This document shows positions 3,968 to 6,259 of a stretch of DNA of 6,259 nucleotides, piece by piece; position 1 is the first letter of the stretch; every line of letters begins with the position of its first letter. The notes beneath the pieces are model-generated. The model saw only the letters and a list, made by a program, of their open reading frames with translations. It did no database searches and had not been told where the DNA came from. The DNA comes from Pedosphaera sp. (GTDB lineage: Bacteria > Verrucomicrobiota > Verrucomicrobiae > Limisphaerales > Pedosphaeraceae), in NCBI GenBank assembly GCA_028293265.1, contig JAQGPB010000473.1, forward strand, positions 1 through 6,259. The letters run 5' to 3'. Made by a program: the position numbers and the translations under genes.

Positions 3968-5601
3968 GCGGCGGCTTTGACAGGCTCGCTTCGGGGTGCT
4001 TGGCGGTTGTGTGTGTGTGAGGAATGACCAGGTGCCACGTTTCGCGCGCCAAGCGTGGCCGGTTCGATGTTGAACCGCTCTGCCGCTAGCTCTGCTTCAT
4101 CGTCGGCAGGAATGGCCGGCGCGGGGGCTGGTTTGCGGCCAGGGCGCTTGTTCGCCAGTTGCGCACTGTAGGAGCGGTTCATGGCGGCGGCAGAGGGCGC
4201 GGCGTATTCCATGATGCCACGGTCCAAGTCTTCAAAGGTGACTTGCAGGCGTCCCTCGCGGTGGACAAGGAACTTGGCTTCATCTATGGCGTCCACCAGC
4301 GCGGGGAAGGGGAGCTTTGAACCAATCGCGTAACCGACAACCAAATCAATGCACTCGCGGCTTGCGCCGGGCAAGAGCTTGCGGGCAACGGCTTCAACAT
4401 CCTTTTTCGATGCCCGCGCCGGGAGTTGCCAAAAGCGTTTGTTGCGTCCGCGAAACTGGTCAGAGTTCCAGGTGGTTTGCTTTTCCGCGCGGGCCATGCG
4501 GAGTTGAAATTGCGGCGTGGAAACCAAGCCGACAGGAACGCCCTGATTGTAAAGCGAAGTGTTGATCCAATCCACCAGTTCAGGCCGGGAATAAACCCGC
4601 TCGCTGGACGAAAACAAATGGTGCGCTTCATCAATCACCACCATCAGCCGGGAGCGTTGCAAAAGGTCTTCCACGCGGGTCTGAATTTCAGTTGAGGACC
4701 GCGCGTAGCTGGAACCGATGCCCAGCACTTTGGCCAGGGCGCGGAAAAGTCCCGTCTTGTGGGTGATGCCGCTAAGGCTGACAAAACGCGCCTGGCCCAA
4801 ATGGAGATTGCACCATGCTTCCGTGGCGGTGGTTTTGCCGATGCGGGAATCCCCTTCGATCACCACCAGCTTGCCAGTCCAAAGGGCGAAGTCCAAAACT
4901 TCAAATACTTTCCGGCTGACTTCCGTTTCCACAAAGTCACGGCGCGTGGCTTCGTTATAACGGCGCTGGTATTCAAAGAGCGCGCCGATGATGTCTTGGA
5001 AATAAGGCAGGGACGATTCGGCAAAGGTGGGGAGGCTGGCGCGCCAGTCCGCAGCCGGCTCTTCCACGAAACGCTCTTCGACAATGATTTTTTCGAGCGA
5101 GGCCGCATCCTCGGTTTCGCCCGGCGCGGCGAAGTAGAGTTTGGGATTGATGCAAAGCTCGATGATGAAACCTTCCAGCCTGGCGAGCTTCTGGCGGCAG
5201 TCAGCAAGGAACTCTTCCACGGTTTTGCGCGCGGCGGGTTTTTCCCGTTCGCGCAACCAATGACCGCATCCCGTTTCGTCCAACTCCGCTTCAATGGTGG
5301 CGGTGGTTTTAACGTCGTAAATTTTGCCGGGCTTCATGCCGGCGCTGTGCATGGTGGCCGTGCCGATCCGGCTTGAAAACATTTGCAGGAAATCACGGCA
5401 CAGGGTTTTCAATCCGCCCGGCTTGATGCTCATTGCCTGCAAAAAGAAAAGCAGGCTTCGCTTGTCCGGGTGTGCCAATAGCGCGGCCTTGGTGGTGACG
5501 GCGTTGCCACTGATGCCGCGCAACTCCGCGTATTCCGGGCTGGAGAGATACCGTTCCTGCGAGATGGGAGCGCCGGCGGGCGCGGTGCGCGTTTTGCTCA
5601 T
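3964..5601 (-). CDS. AAA+ transposition ATPase (MuB/TniB/TnsC-like)
   Basis: A 545-aa protein, the likely ATP-dependent target-DNA regulator that activates the upstream DDE transposase. Walker A is GDSRIGKT (residues 250-257), Walker B is MVVIDE (320-325), and a sensor-1-like ST follows VGLV (about 361-362). An arginine-rich stretch, FRGRNKRFWQLPAR (383-396), precedes the lid helices (400-440). The architecture matches the MuB/TniB/TnsC AAA+ group. It is much longer than MuB or TniB (about 300 aa) and near E. coli TnsC (about 555 aa), but with about 249 residues before Walker A, including a possible HTH-like start (YLSSPEYAELRGISGNAV, 18-35). The C-terminus (475-545) is Pro/Ala-rich and probably disordered. 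It overlaps its neighbours by ATGA at both ends. Confidence 0.9.
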   Translation of the reverse strand: MSKTRTAPAGAPISQERYLSSPEYAELRGISGNAVTTKAALLAHPDKRSLLFFLQAMSIKPGGLKTLCRDFLQMFSSRIGTATMHSAGMKPGKIYDVKTTATIEAELDETGCGHWLREREKPAARKTVEEFLADCRQKLARLEGFIIELCINPKLYFAAPGETEDAASLEKIIVEERFVEEPAADWRASLPTFAESSLPYFQDIIGALFEYQRRYNEATRRDFVETEVSRKVFEVLDFALWTGKLVVIEGDSRIGKTTATEAWCNLHLGQARFVSLSGITHKTGLFRALAKVLGIGSSYARSSTEIQTRVEDLLQRSRLMVVIDEAHHLFSSSERVYSRPELVDWINTSLYNQGVPVGLVSTPQFQLRMARAEKQTTWNSDQFRGRNKRFWQLPARASKKDVEAVARKLLPGASRECIDLVVGYAIGSKLPFPALVDAIDEAKFLVHREGRLQVTFEDLDRGIMEYAAPSAAAMNRSYSAQLANKRPGRKPAPAPAIPADDEAELAAERFNIEPATLGARNVAPGHSSHTHNRQAPRSEPVKAAA

Positions 5602-6259
5602 AGGGTTTCCGTGGTTTCAGACTGCTTTTTTTCCTGATGTTTGCGGCGGGCTTCGAGCATCAGCGCCGTGCCTTCATCGCCATCGCGCCCGGTGTCCATG
5701 ATGCCGGCGGGCAATTGCAGCTTGGCGGCGCGGTTTTGAATCTTTCGCGTGCGGGTTTTGGCTTCCTGCAATTTGCAGGCGGCGGCGGACCTTTGCTGAT
5801 GCATTTCCACGCCGAGTTCAATCGTCTTGCGGTCCGCAATGAGGCCGCGAAAGGCGAGCGGCCGCAACGGCTTCAAAATCTTGTAACGCGCCTTGGCGTG
5901 CGCCTGATGTTGCGCGATGCGTTCCATTTCCTGCGCCAGAATTTCGGGCGGGGCTTCCATCGCGGGCACTTCCTGAGTGCGGGCGATGGTGAAGGGGTTT
6001 TTGCGGACCATATCGGTGACGGTCAGAATTTCCGGCAATTCAGGATTGAACCAGGTGAGGACGGTTTGACCGACCATCCGGCCAGTGTCCGCATTGCGGT
6101 AGTTGAAAAGCTCTTTGTTGAGACGGATGGATATGCCGTTGCTGTTGACGCGCACAACGCGGCGCTGGTGAGCGAGCAAATAACGGCAATCACCAGAGAG
6201 CTTAATGGGCTGGACGGCCAGGTTCGCATATTTGTCAAAGGCGTCATTGGGCGAAAGTC
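5598..6259 (-). CDS. Mu-type DDE transposase, C-terminal part (partial)
   Basis: The C-terminal 219 residues of a transposase whose catalytic DDE core lies beyond the right edge; the frame is open to the window end and the first visible residues are LSPNDAFDKYANL. Residues 27-80 match the Mu/TniA/TnsB post-catalytic beta-barrel: LLAHQRRVVRVNSNGISIRL, then NYRNADTGRMVGQTVLTWFN, then LPEILTVTDM. This is followed by NPFTIARTQEVPAM and a long Lys/Arg/Gln-rich helical region. The terminal tail (about 175-219, GDEGTALMLEARRKHQEKK) would be the part expected to bind the AAA+ partner, as in MuA and TnsB. The stop (5600-5598) overlaps the ATPase start as ATGA. An internal TTG (6179-6177) is not the true start. 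Confidence 0.88.
   Translation of the reverse strand, partial: LSPNDAFDKYANLAVQPIKLSGDCRYLLAHQRRVVRVNSNGISIRLNKELFNYRNADTGRMVGQTVLTWFNPELPEILTVTDMVRKNPFTIARTQEVPAMEAPPEILAQEMERIAQHQAHAKARYKILKPLRPLAFRGLIADRKTIELGVEMHQQRSAAACKLQEAKTRTRKIQNRAAKLQLPAGIMDTGRDGDEGTALMLEARRKHQEKKQSETTETL

Noticed and set aside
4759..5376. Plus-strand open frame of 205 codons inside the ATPase gene
   Set aside because: Antisense to a gene with intact Walker A, Walker B and sensor motifs; a codon-bias shadow.

Overview
The window most likely comes from a Verrucomicrobiota chromosome, possibly a Pedosphaera/Limisphaerales relative. This is inferred from moderate-to-high GC, an intergenic region packed with GC-rich inverted repeats built on a GCGGGTC/GACCCGC core, AATATCC-type heptad tracts, and a transposase C-terminus of a style I associate with that phylum. 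No rRNA or marker gene is present, so the assignment is soft. No tRNA, rRNA or CRISPR array was seen.

The left part (1-2651) is an ordinary chromosomal stretch with sparse genes. A non-coding leader with a heptad tract is followed by a secreted right-handed beta-helix (pectate-lyase-like fold) protein (417-1478) with a perfect stem-loop just after its stop. Next is a gene-free stretch of about 530 bp dominated by a roughly 215 bp compound inverted repeat resembling a REP doublet. Then come a small SpoIIAA/STAS-like alpha/beta protein (2012-2377) and a 66-aa Cys/His zinc-binding-type protein (2451-2651).

The middle (about 2696-3519) looks like debris from a polymorphic-toxin (Rhs-type) locus. 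A start-less fragment resembles a toxin tip, and 6 bp later comes an AT-rich 120-aa gene in the position of an immunity gene. A second start-less toxin-tip-like fragment follows, with no immunity gene after it. Composition and gene layout suggest horizontally acquired, partly decayed cassettes.

The right part (about 3602-6259) is one end of a DDE-transposon of the Mu/Tn5053/Tn7 superfamily, transcribed leftward. It comprises the C-terminal 219 aa of a Mu-type transposase running off the window, a 545-aa AAA+ ATPase (MuB/TniB/TnsC role) and a 111-aa excisionase-type HTH protein. Both junctions are ATGA overlaps, so the three genes form a translationally coupled operon. Just past the HTH gene lies a candidate element terminus: a TG-initiated end followed by two abutting 11-bp repeats, the second containing the HTH stop codon. 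The transposon appears to have inserted just downstream of the second toxin fragment, so that toxin's immunity gene could lie beyond the far end of the element.
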